DNA of 64,000 nt from Podospora bellae-mahoneyi (GCF_035222275.1 NC_085882.1:999501-1063500); one strand, 5' to 3'. Shown: positions 44,323-57,098, numbered from the stretch's first letter. Numbers and translations: made by a program. The notes: generated by a model not told the origin, from the sequence alone.

Positions 44323-44802
44323 TGAACCGGTGAGAGTTGCGGGATTGGAAGGTGAGGGGACAGGGAAGGAAGGGAAAGAAAAAAGCGCAATCTGACCGCC
44401 ATTGCGCAGCGCGATTCCGAGGCGGAGTCAACTTATAAGAGAGGGAGGGCAATGTTCGTGATGGTTTCTGCCGCGGATTTCTGAGGACGGCGCGCGGGCG
44501 GGACATGGGATGGGTCCGCTGGAGAGGAAGGGGGGACGGGCTTGGCAGGGGTAGGGTTGGTTTTTTTTTTTTTTTTTTATACAGAAAAGAGCCGTTAGTA
44601 TGGGGCAAAAGGGCGCCTATTCTGTGCAAAGCCCCTGAATTCACTGCTCCAGTCACAAAGCAAGGCGTAGTTAGAAGATACAATAGCACGTCGGCTGGAT
44701 GGGAAAACTGTGATGACAGACAGCGATACATTTAACCCTCCAACAATAACAACTATACAATGGGTATCAACGCCTTTTCCCTTCCGTCCCGAATCCCCCC
44801 AT
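44323..44802. promoter_or_regulatory. PAN6 promoter and T18 tract
   Basis: The 480-base spacer holds the upstream region of PAN6 and the 3' region of the zinc-cluster gene. An uninterrupted T18 run lies at 44561-44578. Confidence 0.5.
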
Positions 44803-47755
44803 TCAAACGCCCCAAGAATGAACCCCCCTCCTCTCCTCCCTCCCTGCCCCCTCACCCGACGAACTCCCAACCTCGCCTCCATTAGGCCTCACATACCAGT
44901 TCTGATAAGGGTGCTCCCGATCCCTAAAATCCGCCCCCTTCGACAAAGGGTTCGTCATCTTGGACGACGAACCCCCCATGGGCGGCCCCCCCGGCCCCCT
45001 CAAAAACGAATCCCCTATCCTCCCCACCCCCATCCCAACCCCCATCGTCACAGCCGGCAGCCCAGGCAGCGTCACCACCTGCCCCCCAAATGTCGCCGGC
45101 ATCACATCCTTCACCTCCCACCCCTTCCTCAGCTCAGCCACCACCCCACCCAACCTCCACCCCGTCGACTTTTCAATCCTGCCTAATATCCCCAGCACCT
45201 CGTCCCTTTCCTGGGAACTATCCAACACGGCCCCCGCCACGGCCAGCCCCCTAATCGCCACGCTCCCCACCCCCTTATCCCCCACCGCACTGGTGCTCAC
45301 AATCCCGCAAACCTGCCGGCCGTGGTGCTTTTGGAGCGACCTGTTCTCCTCCGTGTCCCCCTTGTGAAGCGGGTTCGTCTGCGCGAGCAAAACGATGCAG
45401 ACGTGGTAGAACAGCCGTCCTATAATCGCCGGCCTGCTCATCAACCACACGTTCGGAAACGCGGAGCGGGACGACGGGCCGGTGACGTACCCCGAGGGAC
45501 GCATGCTCCTCGGACAGCGGTGATTCCACGCGTCCAGCAAAGATTTCAGTCTGGTCCACTCGGCGAAGCGGCCCTGGAGCCTGACCTGCTCGTCGTGGGG
45601 GGTGGGCTCGTGATGTCGATGGTGATGACCGGGGTTGTGGAATTGACTTGGGTGAAGGACGGGGATGGTTGGGGAGGAGGAGGCGCGGAAGTTGATCACT
45701 TTGGCGAGTATGTAGATTATTCTTTGGGCCCAGAGCTCCTCGTCCCCCGACGAGGCCTGGGCGGCCGGGCCGGAAAAGGAAGGGAGGTCGTCCCCGCGGT
45801 CGGGTTCCGAAGAGGCGATCACGCTTCCGTTGCCGGAGCTGCTTCCTACGATCCAGGTTGTGAATTCTAGGTCCATGCCCCAGTCGTCGGGCTCCCAGGA
45901 GGTGGTCCAGTTGAAGGAGAGGCACGACAAGACCTCGAGTCCGACGTTGAGCCAGAAGCAGGCTCGGGCGAGGCTGGAGGCGGAGCCGGCGTTGTAGTTG
46001 TTTTCTCGGATCAGCGCGCGGGCGCCGCGGATGTGTTCGAGGCGTTGCTGGCGCTGCTGGGCGGTGGATCGCTCGTCTGGGAGCTTGGACGGTTCTGTCT
46101 CGTTCATGATGTCGTAGACGTTAAGCACAACAGCGGTGATGCAGCATTCGTCCGTGTTGCGGTCGGGGTTTTGGAGCGACCGGAGGAGGAGGGAGGTGGA
46201 GGTGTCGTGGTAGACCCTCGCCCTGTCGCTCTCGGCGGCTCGGGAGGCCGGGGGAGACATGAGGGAGTGCTGCTTGACACCGCAGGCGAGGATGGCATTC
46301 AGGAGCATCGTCGACTTGAAGGCGAGCGATGGTACAACAGTAGAGAAGTGTTTGTCTTTGTCAAACACGTCCATCCACACGGCCACGTCGTTGATGAAGA
46401 CCTGCATGCAGTTGATCTCGTGTTCGGTGCTCAGGTAATCGCGCTCGCTCGTCGGGCTCTCGTCGCCGTTTTCGCTACAGGGCGTCATCGGGCCATCGCC
46501 ATCGTTTTCTGGGTTCCGAGCATTGGATCTTTCAGGGACCAAAGAGGATGTCACGCTGGAAACATCGCTGTCTCTTCTTTGCTGTACCGGGTAGACTGGC
46601 CGGTGTTGCTGTAGCAAGTCTTCAAGCGCAAATGGGTGGTGGTGTGGTTGCGGCGGCTGCGGGGGGTTTGGCACAAAAGGCTCGGTGTTCCTCACGGGCA
46701 ACTGTGCCTGTACTTGACCATGGCCTCCGTTCAAATGGACCGGCTCTTGGTGGGTTGGTGGTTCGATTGTTATGGGGTAATATGGCGCACGAGATGCTTC
46801 CGGGACACTGCTCAGACCTTTTGCGGCCTCGAAAGCAGAGGGATTCCCAGACGGAAGTGCGCCGCGGCCCTGCACATCTGCCGAAGCTTTTCTAGGCCGG
46901 GTGATGGGTGGAAAGTCGTCGATGGGCGAGACACCCAGGTCCTCATCCGGAGCGTCGCTGTAGGATTCTAGCCCGCCCTTATACCCGGATGCTATCTCTC
47001 GGGAATCGTCTTGGAACGTCACTATGAAGGCTCTGTCAGTCAAAGGAGGCAAACGGGTGGTGATGTTGGATCGCTATACCCAGCCAGTCTTTGCCTCGAG
47101 GAACGGTGCGAGGCGGCCCTTTGACCTGCTGATTCGTCTCTGCAAAGTTGAGCCGTACTCCTCGTTTGCACTGGCGGTTGCTCTTCAAGCAGTTGTTGCA
47201 CACCGGTGCCCCCTCGTCGCACTTGACATGTCTATCGCGGCAGGTAAAGCACCCGGTCCGTACGCGGCGAGCTTTGCTGGTCTGTACAAACCTCCTGGTG
47301 GGCCTCTTGCCCTGTGCGTCAACAACAGTTGCTGTAGTGAGAGGGTTCAGGGAGCGGGCTCGCTTTGGCCGAGGAGGTGAGTTGTCTGGACTGCTGGACA
47401 GGGCCTCGGGGTGTGCCGGAGGGGTCAAGGAATGGGCTTCGGGATGGTAGTGCTGGTCGTCATGATAGTTGTGCTGCTGATGAATGTACAGGGTATGTAG
47501 ATTGATGTTCGCCGTCATCGGGACTGCCCCTGAGACGAAGGAAGCCGTGCCGCCGTTGAAGGTCGCCAGTCTTTCCGCCGCGTCTCGACCCCGAGACGAA
47601 CAAACCCGAGGTAGGTTTTTGTAGGGGGAGTCGATAGTGCTATGCGGCGATCCGTCAGGCGAACGGGGACTTGGTGTTTTGCTGAGGCTGATATGCTGAT
47701 TCCCGTTACCGGGGCTTCCGCTTTCCCGGTTGGCGTTGCCGAACTCCGAGGCCAC
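44803..47755 (-). CDS. Zn2Cys6 transcription factor, 964 aa
   Basis: A fungal-specific nuclear transcription regulator. Two exons (47080-47755 and 44803-47021) flank a 58-nt intron with a GTATAG donor, TGACTGAC branch and ATAG acceptor, phase 1. The intron's last codons would otherwise run into a stop. The zinc cluster is at residues 169-196, with cysteines at 169, 172, 179, 186, 189 and 196 (CX2CX6CX6CX2CX6C), followed by a basic linker (KRGVRLNF). It is unusual in sitting 168 residues from the start, after a disordered Ser/Pro/His-rich region. The C-terminal half looks like the Fungal_trans_2 (PF11951) middle-homology type, with [22 protein letters not shown] as its opening helix. The linker pattern recalls the ArcA-like subgroup. 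Targets are unknown. Confidence 0.85.
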
Positions 47756-50367
47756 TGATCGGTGGTCCTATCGATCTTCAGCCCTGCAAATCGACGACGA
47801 CGGAAGCCGTATAGTAGGTAGTGGTAGAAGGGCCGGTCGTGAAGATGGTGCAAGAGTCGTCCTATGTGTGCCTGTATGTCCCTGCTTCCAACGGAGCTGA
47901 CCCTAGCTGTAGATCACTTGGAGCAAGAGTCAAGCCCTGGATGACAGTTCAAAGATGGGATGTCGTCGAGGTCGTTGACGGGAAGAAAGACAAGCCCCTT
48001 GCGCTTGCGAATGACAGGGGGAATCTACCTGGGGCCTGGTGCGGCAACAGGTGACAGGGGTCGCCTCTAGCCTCGCTCGGGGAGGGTTACATCAAACAGG
48101 TACAAGGCGGGGGTCAACGCCTTCCAGGTCGGGGTTGACCTGGGCTTCGATGATGCCGTCGCTGCCGATTTGATGATGTGGCCGACGCGGGGGACTGGAC
48201 GGGTTGGTAGATGGTGTGCCAGTGTGAATGCTGAATGCTGCTTGCTTCCCAGCGGTCCCAAATTGAACCTGCAGTGGTAGATGGCGGCAGCACCCGTTCC
48301 TTTGCCATGGATGATTGGAGGGGGGGGGGGGGCGTTCGGGGGTTCAGGATGGCCCATGGGGCGTTGGACGGACAGAGACCCAGGCGATGGCTTGTGCATA
48401 TGTAGGTAGGAGTACATATGTATGTAGGTAGGTGCATGTACAGGACACGCAGTCCCTTTATCGTCAACGCCATCTCTATTCATAGCTCTCCTCCTCTCCA
48501 GGCCATCGATGTTGTGCATACGCCACCAATACTCGAGATCTACATAGCAAAGTAGCTGCTCAGCTCCCGCTTGAACGTTGAAGCTGCTCTCCGATCTCTT
48601 GGGAAGAGGTCCTCGGCAGGCATCTCGCTTCCTCGGACTCTCTCTTTGTTCTCTCAAACCCAACAAACCCCAACGATGGAGTAAGGATCCAGCGTCAAGA
48701 TTGGAAACTGGTGACAGGGAACCGGAAGCGGGGTCATGTCGCGTTTAGGCTCCCGGTCCCCGCCCACCGGTTCTTTGTCAGGGGGGAGGGGCGGCATCGG
48801 CAAAACCTGCTGTTTGGGGGGCTTGGCTAGTGTCAATGTTGAAACCTCGAAAGCTTGGTTTGTTTCTTTAGTCGAGGTCTCAAGACCCTTTTCTTCATCA
48901 AGATGTCTCTGGATTTCATTGCTGGCGAGACCGGAGCTTGCTTACCTACCTAGGTAGACACGCACCGTACTTGGTCCGGATCAGAATCTGGTGAGACCGA
49001 CACGCACACATTGATCAGATATCTACCAAGGACTGCTGAAGAACAGATGTTTCGACAAGCTTCCTAGTCGCATAAGAGAGTAAAGCTTGGTATAGATCGG
49101 CAAAACCGCAATAGCCGCTGATGATCTGTCTCATCTTGACAACCTGCCACATCCAAGTGCGTACTCTGTATCAAGAACACAACAAAGAATATTTCCACCA
49201 AAAGTTCCCTCAGCGCTATCCCAACAGTCTGGGAAACCCGTGGCGAGCCTCTGGCTTCCCGTCCGTTTGCCGATTCCCGTCCCCAGTACCGTGCGACTGG
49301 CACGCCCCTTTCCCGAGAACAAAGAACAAAGTAAGACTTCGCCAGCAGAGCAGTACTCGAGCACAGTTGTTGTACAGAACAATTTTGAGTCGGTGAGTCC
49401 GCGCTCATCAATTAGTCTTTGTATGTACCACCTTGTAGCATGCAGCCCAGGCCCCCTGGGCCCCTGGCGCACCGTTTTGACCCTTCCCCGCCCGCCCGCT
49501 GTGCTTTTGCGGGGGGTGCGGGGGCGGTGAACGAGACGGAGTCCCGTCGAGTGAGATGATGGTTTAGATGAGGTCTCAGTTGCGCTGACCAGGTCTCCGG
49601 TGCTCGGGCGGGTGAGAGTGAGAGACCAGATGTGAGGATGTGTAAGGTAGGTAGGTACAGGGACGGCATCCCTTCATATTCATTTTCGATATCTAGAACT
49701 CGACATCTCAACAAACAGTGTGGTGAGGGCACATGTGAAAGCCCCCACCATCGATCAGTTAAATCTCCGACGAGGCGTTGATCGCAGTGCCCACTAAGAA
49801 GTTGTGGCAGACATGTCCAGGGACAATGTAGGTACTTTTTGACGTGCCAAGGACAGCTATCACAACGGTAAATCGGTTGAACAAGTACGTGGTGTGGTGG
49901 ATGTCATCACGCTCACCGTCCAATGTGTGCGGGTTGGACAAAATAGGCGGTGTCGGTGGGGCGTTGTACCTCGGTGCCCTCATCAGATCCATCAGATAAC
50001 AAAGCATCGGAGCATTGCACACTTCCCCGGCCCTCTTATGACATGGAGCAACAAGTTATGAAGCCATGGCTGTATACGGATGGACTGTCGCTGTGTTTTG
50101 AAACATTTTGCGGATCACAGCTGCCTTCTAGAAGCTCTTTGCAGATCAGCTATCGGCCCGCTCCACCAACACTGTGCTGCGAGACGGACTTTACAGCGCT
50201 ACTTCCACTAACCCAACCATCAGCAGCAACAACAACCTAAGAACCTATGGTACCTAATCGACTTTGATACCGCCGTTGTGTCATCACCCACTACTCCTAG
50301 ATATAAACGCTGTTCCGACGCTCGGTAATCACCAGCCAGTCATTCATCGGTCACAGATCACTGGAAC
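47756..50367. other. Long spacer between zinc-cluster gene and ASA1
   Basis: The left part is the promoter of the zinc-cluster gene. There are scattered GTAGGTAGGTA-type runs (48400-48435, 49645-49660) and a perfect palindrome TACCTAGGTA at 48947-48956. Open frames such as 48067-48666 have no protein-like character. I see no RNA gene. Confidence 0.5.
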
Positions 50368-51748
50368 ATGGCAAGCAATGCGCGGCCCGCCCAGCCCAAG
50401 ACGATTCTGCGAGGCCACAAGACACCGGTGCAGGTGGCTGCCTTCGTTCGAAACAATGAGCGCCTCTTGACCGGTGATTCCGACGGCTTTGTTGTGGCAT
50501 GGGACCTGACCATCATGCGTCCGAGGGCCGTTTGGCAAGCTCATACGGCCTCCATACTAGGCATCGCAGGCTGGGGACACGATCGCATCATCACGTAGGC
50601 CACTACGATTCAAGTCTTGTAGACAACGTGCTCATGATCCTGTAGACACGGAAGAGACAACAGACTGGTGGTCTGGAAGTTGACCGCCGAACACGAAAAT
50701 GTCCTCAGTACAAGCCTTCCCCTAGACCCATCCTCACAGCCCCGTCCAAAGCCATGGATGCTCCACGTGCTTCAGATCAGTACCATGAACTTTTGTTCAT
50801 TCTCGTATTGTCCCGCATACCCAGACACCAGTCCGGCCGCAGCAGCAGCAGATGAAATTCTCCTTGCGGTACCCAACACCCTCTCCTCGGAATCTGTAAG
50901 TCTGCCCAACTCTTCCCCTCCTCCTTTGCTGACAAGGCCATCCTGGTTTCCTCAACTTGCACAACTTTGAGCTCGAGCTGACACTGATGTAGATCGACAT
51001 CTTTCATCTCCCCTCCCTTGCTCGAAAGCACACGGTTGGCTTGCCCACCTCCTCGTCACCCGACCAGAAGAATGGCATGGCCATGTCCCTCTCCCTCTTC
51101 CACCACCCCACAAGCCATCACCTAACCCTGGTCGCCGGATACGAACGCGGTCTCGCGGCAGTCTACCAACTCGACCCTAACACGTCAAAATGGGCAGTAA
51201 CCTACCAATCCAACCCTCACACCCAGCCAATCCTGTCTCTTGACGTCTCCCCAGATGTGTCATTCTTCCTCTCGTCAGGAGCAGACGCCACCATAGCCAA
51301 ACACCCCATCCCCTCTTGTCCTCCTTCCTCGGGGATAATCCAAGACCCCATCTTGACGATCAACACCCGCCACGCCGGACAACAGTCGCTCCGCATCCGC
51401 TCCGACAACCTCATCTTTGCCACCGCAGGCTGGGACTCGATGGTGAGGGTCTACAGCGTCAAGACGATGAAGGAGCTCGCGGTGCTAAAGTGGCACCAGC
51501 AGGGGTGTTACGCCGTTGCTTTTGCTGCTGCCAACACCTCTCCAACCACTTCTCCTCCTCAAAAGGAAACCCCCAGACCAGACGACAAGAAGCCCGAGGG
51601 GAGTCACAGCAAGGAGGTTACTACGCAAGTCCCCAAGATGTTGGTCGAACAAACACCCAAACAAAAACGCCTCCACCAAGCCAGAACCGCCCGCTGGCTC
51701 GCGGCAGGGAGCAAGGATGGGAGGGTGAGCTTGTGGGATGTGTACTAG
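50368..51748 (+). CDS. ASA1: ASTRA complex WD40 subunit Asa1
   Basis: A WD-repeat protein of the ASTRA complex, which in yeast and fission yeast works with Tra1 and the Tel2-Tti1-Tti2 chaperone on PIKK assembly and chromatin. Three exons (50368-50594, 50646-50895, 50993-51748) give 410 residues. Introns are 51 and 97 nt, and phases 2 and 0 fit. The first blade is [21 protein letters not shown] with [15 protein letters not shown]. Exon two continues [12 protein letters not shown], a typical Asa1 feature. Later blades include [39 protein letters not shown] and the final [15 protein letters not shown], which ends the protein. A Pro/Lys-rich insert lies between the last two blades. Length is close to the family's usual 400-450. 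Confidence 0.9.
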
Positions 51749-52617
51749 ATATTCGACTACCACATAGCACTGAGCACGTATCATGTCAATAAGTCGGGTC
51801 CATCATAGAGCCAGTCAGACGCGGACCTATTGCAGGATGATGGGATGTATTCTAGATACCACAACGTATCCTAGCTAAGCAAAACCTCAGCTGTCTCAAC
51901 GTTTCCCTTCCTCCCACAAGAATTGTCTCGGGCAGGTACCTACCCGACTCACCTACCTACCTTTTTTCCCCTCAGCAAAAATGATATGCTTTCGTGCAGC
52001 GCCACAAACCTTTGTGCTTCCCACCATCGTGTCGAAGGGGCTCCCTCCCTCCCACCGCTTCCCGAGTGCCAGGTTATCGTCTCTTTCCCCTCCCCTCCCT
52101 CTCTCCCTCCCCCGGTCCAAATCTGAGACTCAGTTCGCTATCCGACACACTGCTTGTATGCAACGCATGCAGAGACAGAAAAGGTTAAATAGGTAGTTGA
52201 TGTCTGGTGTTTGTGGCACGTTGTGCAGAACATACAGCCAGCCCATGCTGCTCTGTGTTTTGGGGGCGGCTGTTTGGCTTCCTTGTCACCCGTTGCTGTT
52301 GTCGTCATGCTCTGAATGGGTAGCTTGTTCCAAGAAATCGTCACAACACATTCCCACTCTCTTTGACGTATGTGTGTCAAGAGCAGCTCCAATGTCACCA
52401 CACTATGTAGGTATGTCACCGTCTTCAACAGGCCTCAAAACAAGTCACACAACCATGCTGCCGCCGCTATACATCAACCGTACCTGTCACAAGGACCCTA
52501 CAGACATCATCAGGGCCTCAAAAGATACCTAGGTAGTCTTGACACGTCTTGATTGCGATTAGCTGGCCCAAAGATCCACCTTTCATCCCACACCCCCACC
52601 CCCCCCCCCCTTCTCCC

Positions 52618-52619
<2 letters not shown>
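51749..52619. other. Spacer downstream of ASA1
   Basis: No gene is recognised. A perfect TACCTAGGTA palindrome lies at 52526-52535, and a C-rich block ends next to the poly(A) tract. Confidence 0.5.

Positions 52620-52662
<43 letters not shown>
52620..52662 (+). repeat. A43 homopolymer tract
   Basis: Forty-three consecutive A, followed by an A-rich extension to 52686 with single G and T interruptions and preceded by C-rich sequence. There is no recognisable SINE or LINE body upstream and no clear target-site duplication. Its exact length in the assembly may be unreliable. Confidence 0.85.
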
Positions 52663-52664
<2 letters not shown>

Positions 52665-52806
52665 AAAAAAAATAAAAAAAAAAAAATCCTCGACGCCCTA
52701 TCAAGCTCTTCTAAACGCCCAGCAACCGTGACCTCTTCTAAACGCGCACACCAACCCATCTCAAACGCCCATTAAACCCATCCCGACGCTCACCAAGCTA
52801 GGTAAC

Positions 52807-53902
52807 CTAAGCCCTACCAACAACCTCCACAACCTCCCCATCCGCCAACTTACCCGTCTCAAGCATCCACCCCTCCCCCTCCACCTCCACAGGCGGCACC
52901 ACAATCCCAAACCTCTCATACGGAAAATCAACCAGCGTACCCCTATACTCAGCCCACCCATCATCAACCTCCCCAAGCTGGTGCGTGTCCACCTCGCCCG
53001 CCTCGTACGTCCGTCCAGCCAGAACCTCCTTCTCCCGCCCCTCATACTCCTTCTTCAGCATCGGGTGAGGCGCCCAGATAACCCGCATCCCCGCCCGGCG
53101 ACCAGCCTCAACCCCCGGAACGCTGTCCTCAAAGACAAGACACTCCTCGGGGGTAATCGGCTTCTCCCCCTCGGGAAGCGAGTCATTGATCGTCTTGAGG
53201 GCAAGCAAATAAATATCAGGAAGCGGCTTGCCCCGGCCGGGGGCAATCCGCTCGTCGTCGCCCAGGACGCGACGGTGGGTTTCAAAGACGCTGAACAGCT
53301 CCGTCAGGTGCGACGTCTTCAAGAGAAAGTTTGACTTGTGGGACGACGTGGCGAGGGCGATGTGGACGCGGTGGGGGGTGGGCGCCGTCTCCCCAGCCCT
53401 GGACTCCTTGTTCTTCTCCATGTCCCAGTAGCGGGTGCGAGCGAGGTCGCTGAGAAGTGTAGGGATGCCGGGGAGGGGCTGGGTGCTGGGGAAGTGCTGG
53501 GCTTGGAGCTCATAGTACTGTTTGTGGTACCTGCGTCGAAAAAAAAAGTTGGTGTCAGAACGGACCGTCAGGAAAGGACACATCACTCACTCCTCGGGGG
53601 TGATCGGCAGCTGGGCCCAGTCGTGAAGCAGCTTGTTGGCCTGGGGACCGGGGCGGCCTTGCAGCTTGGCCTTGATGCTCCAGGGCAGCTTGGGACGCCC
53701 GTACTTTTCGAGGATCAGGTTGATGCAGAGCGTGTAGAGGTCCTCGGTGTCGAGCAGCAGACCATCCATGTCAAAGAGACAGGCCCGGACGGGGGGGAAG
53801 CTGTTGTTGGAGGGAATCGTTGTTAGTCTCGCCACGAGGCTGGACCCGGCCGGAATCACACAACATAGGGGTTCAGGGGACCTACTCGGTTCTGGGAGTC
53901 AT
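52807..53902 (-). CDS. HAD-superfamily phosphatase (pseudouridine-phosphatase/Dog type)
   Basis: A cytosolic haloacid-dehalogenase phosphatase acting on a small phosphorylated metabolite. Three exons (53886-53902, 53591-53800, 52807-53530) give 316 residues. Exon one is only 17 nt (MTPRT plus two bases of the next codon), joined by an 85-nt intron; the second intron is 60 nt (GTGAGT to GCAG). Motif I is FDMDGLLLDTED with Asp16 and Asp18, motif II is the ALATSS serine/threonine, and motif IV is VFEDSVPGVEAG. A helical cap lies between motifs I and II. An extra charged loop (about 30 residues, NKESRAGETAPTPH) before motif II and a 70-residue acidic C-terminal extension lengthen it compared with the usual 230-250. 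The exact substrate cannot be read. Confidence 0.88.
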
Positions 53903-54967
53903 TGTGAAGGCCGTGGCGTGCTGTGAACTGGGACGACCGTGGGCTCTTATCTGCTGGATGGACTAGAAAGAAAAAACAGACAGGAGGAGGCTCTGGGGGA
54001 AAGAAAAGGGCTCGTAATATAGATAGATGGCTACCCTTGCCTAGCTAGGCGTAGGATCGATCGGGTCCAAACAGGCACGTGGGTTAGAGTAGCTGATAAG
54101 ATGTAGTCACAGAGAAGCCAACTGCTCTTTGAGGTTGGAGATAAGACGGCGGACCTGCCCTCTTGTTGGATAACTTGTAGGGATCAGCAGAAGGAGAAGG
54201 GAGCGCAACAATCGGATCCGAAGCAACGAAACAAAAAAAAAAAAAGGCAGGAACTAGATGTCACGAATTGGAGTAGCTACCCCTTGTCATGCGGGGTACC
54301 CCCCCAGCAAACTGATGCTCTTCCAGTGCTCATCTCGACGGACCTGTGACGCCACCAAGACAGGGGAGACATGTAGATACCCCGGCCGGCCCAGCCAGCG
54401 GAGAGCCGTCACGACTTTTTCCGAAGCTCTCGTTCGTCGAGAGCATCCGAGAGAGGAGCTTTCTGTAATGCTCCCACACACTCTCAAACTCTTGTCCGGC
54501 GGAATATTTCGGGCCGTTTAGGTACCCCTTGCGATGGCCTGGGTTGGCAGCCGAGGAAGGCGCGAGATAAGGGGGGAACTTGTGGGAGTGTGGAAGGTGT
54601 GATGAGATTGTGGAATGTTCAGACAGACAGAATGAGAAAAAAGCCGTGTGTTTGCTTGTTTGCTCCCCTCATCAGGGGTCCGTCCCATCTCGAGCGGACA
54701 CCAAGCGGCAGGAAGCCGTTGTCGTCTCCACAAAGCCTCAAAAAAAACCCAAAAAAAAACGGCCTTGGATCAACGTGAATCTGCCAAGACCCCGCCATCG
54801 GGCTGAGGTCTACAGTAGCGCCTCAAGAAAAAAGTGTCCGCTCCATGCCCAAAGCCCCAACAGCGTAACAACACCACGTTTCCAGCTCCGCCCCTTTCCC
54901 CTTTTTTCTCTCCTGTGAGCAGACTCCTTATCTCGCATATCGGACGGACGGTTTGCTGCCAAAGACG
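53903..54967. promoter_or_regulatory. Divergent promoter, HAD phosphatase and TPR gene
   Basis: A 1.1-kb spacer between diverging genes. It contains A-runs (about 54230-54245 and 54740-54760) and no recognised coding sequence. Confidence 0.5.
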
Positions 54968-55871
54968 ATGGCTGCCCAAGATGAGGAGCCCCGGATCGCG
55001 GGAGCCGATGACGCCATGGAGCAGCAGCGGCATGAAGAAAGGTTCCCCCCTGAAGAGGAAGCTGTAAGTCACTGTGGCCCTCATTTCCGTTACCATGCTC
55101 AACTCGGCTCTGACGGGACGTTTGTTGCTTTTCAAGTCCATGGTAGCGGACTCCAACGCGCACAAGACCGAGGCCAACTCTCTCTTTGGATCGGGCAAGT
55201 ACGACATTGCCATCAACAAGTACGATGAGGCTCTTGCCGTCCTTCCCAACTATCTGGACTATGAGCTGGCCGTCTTACGATCCAACATTGCTGCCTGCCA
55301 CCTGAAGCTCGAAGAATGGAAGGAAGCCGTCACAAACGCAACAGCCGCCCTGGACTCTCTTGACAAGCTCGAGGGCAACGGCTCGTCGAAGAAGCAGGAC
55401 CCCACCCCACCCGCGGCAGAAGACGAGGTGGAGGGTGAGATTGTCAGCTCTGGTGCCAAAGCAGCCGGTCCGGCACTGGGTGATGACGCCCAGCGCAAGC
55501 GTCCGGATGATATCTCGAGAATCCGCGCCAAAGCTCTCATGCGTCGTGCTCGGGCCCGGAGTGAGCTGGGCGGGTGGTCCAACCTGGAAGGCGCAATCGA
55601 AGACTACAAGCGGCTGTCGACCTTGCCTGCCTACGACACGCTGATGAGCGCGACGGATAAGAAGATTGTCAGCACGCAACTCCGCGCCCTGCCGGCTCGT
55701 GCAAAGGCTGCGCAGGAGAAGGAGACGGCTGAGATGTGGGCCAAGCTCAAGGACCTGGGCAATGGCATCTTGAAGCCGTTTGGCCTCAGCACTGACAGCT
55801 TCAAGATGGTCAAGGACGAGAAGACAGGCGCATACAGCATGAACTTTTCTGGGGGGTCGGGCGGCAAGTGA
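54968..55871 (+). CDS. TTC1-like tetratricopeptide protein
   Basis: A TPR protein of the TTC1 type, probably a cytosolic co-chaperone. Two exons (54968-55063 and 55137-55871) flank a 73-nt intron with a GTAAGT donor, CTCTGACGG branch and TCAAG acceptor, phase 0, giving 276 residues. The acidic N-terminus (QDEEPRIAGADD...) is followed by three TPR units at about 37-185: AHKTEANSLFGSGKYDIAIN, the VLRSNIAACHLKLEEWKEAV unit, and, after an acidic and Ala/Pro-rich insert, KALMRRARARSELGGWSNL. The C-terminus has the MWAKLKDLGNGILKPFGLST segment typical of TTC1 proteins and ends in Gly/Ser. The start is the second of two close ATGs and has the better context (ACGATGG). Confidence 0.88.
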
Positions 55872-56241
55872 GAGTGAAGCTGTAGCACGCAGAGATAATG
55901 TTTATTCAGTCTAGCTATTGAGACATCCATGGGTCTTTGCATGTTGGGTGGTGTTGCCTGAATCCACCCACGAGCAGGTGCGGCTGGAACCTCGGAGAGT
56001 ATGGCTAGGTATCCAGACGTCCATGGCAGCTTCTGCTAACCTGCCGCATAGGTGTTCGGTGCCTTCCTAAACAGCTCACTTCAAGGAGGGACATTGATCG
56101 TCCGCCCAAGAATCCAAACTCTTCCCAACTTTTGTCATCAAAGCTCTTGTTCATTCCCATTCACTCTCCAAACAACTCTCCATTGCAGTCTCTATCTTAC
56201 AGCACAGTCTCTATCTCGGTCACCCCAGACATTAATCAAAA
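55872..56241. other. Spacer between TPR gene and glutamine-rich gene
   Basis: The 3' region of the TPR gene and the promoter of the next gene. Nothing else was seen. Confidence 0.5.
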
Positions 56242-57052
56242 ATGGAGTCAAGAGCGCACCATCTCCATTACCTCCAGCGCTACGTAGATGTCGACCACTG
56301 GCGCCCATACATCACCACCAGATACCCCGAGGAGATCCAATCCGGGGATGCCCGCGAATTTGAATACGAGATATTGGGTCAGGACGCCGGCCCGCGACCC
56401 ATCCCAGCCTTCCCCGTTGGCAACCTTGACGAGCTCGACATGCCCCGGAAACTCATCATTTTCTAGGTGAGAAACGGCTTCCGCATTCCGGCGTGGATAC
56501 CCGCTGCCAACCCCGAACTCCAACCCGGCGTCATCACCGACGACCACATCCGAATGGCCTGCATCATCCTCATCCAGATGGCGCCCGACCTGGCGAGGGA
56601 AATCCCCAGACGCTATCTCGAGATCCAGTCCATACTCGACAGGGGAATAGAAAGCAGCAGGAGAAGGGTCCTCACGGAGGAACGTGTCGCCGAGTATGCC
56701 CCGCAGGATTGGACCGCGTCCCCCGACGAGGGTGGGCTCAAGATGGAGGAAGAGCACTTGCCGGATGTGTACATGAGGATTCTGAGGACGTTTGAGGCTG
56801 CGGACAGCAAGGATGGGCCGTTTGGGTTGTTTGCGGATTTGTATCCCGGTGTTCGCGAGCATGACATTATTCCGGCTCCGAAGTGGCCTCGTTGTCTGGG
56901 GCATTACATTTTTGACCGGGTGGCGCAGCGGAAGGTGACGGATCAGAGGCGTGACGCGTGGGCTGCCGGGAAGTTTGAGAAAAGTCGTGCTGCGATTGCT
57001 GCCGAGAAGGCTGCCACTGAGGCGGAGGCTGCTGCGCAGCAGCAGCAGCTGG

Positions 57053-57098
<46 letters not shown>

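Noticed and set aside
48067-48666. 199-residue minus-strand frame
   Set aside because: Composition is not protein-like, it contains GTAGGTA repeat DNA and a G-run, and no family is recognised.
52510-52731. Frames encoding poly-Phe or poly-Lys
   Set aside because: They are produced by the poly(A) tract.
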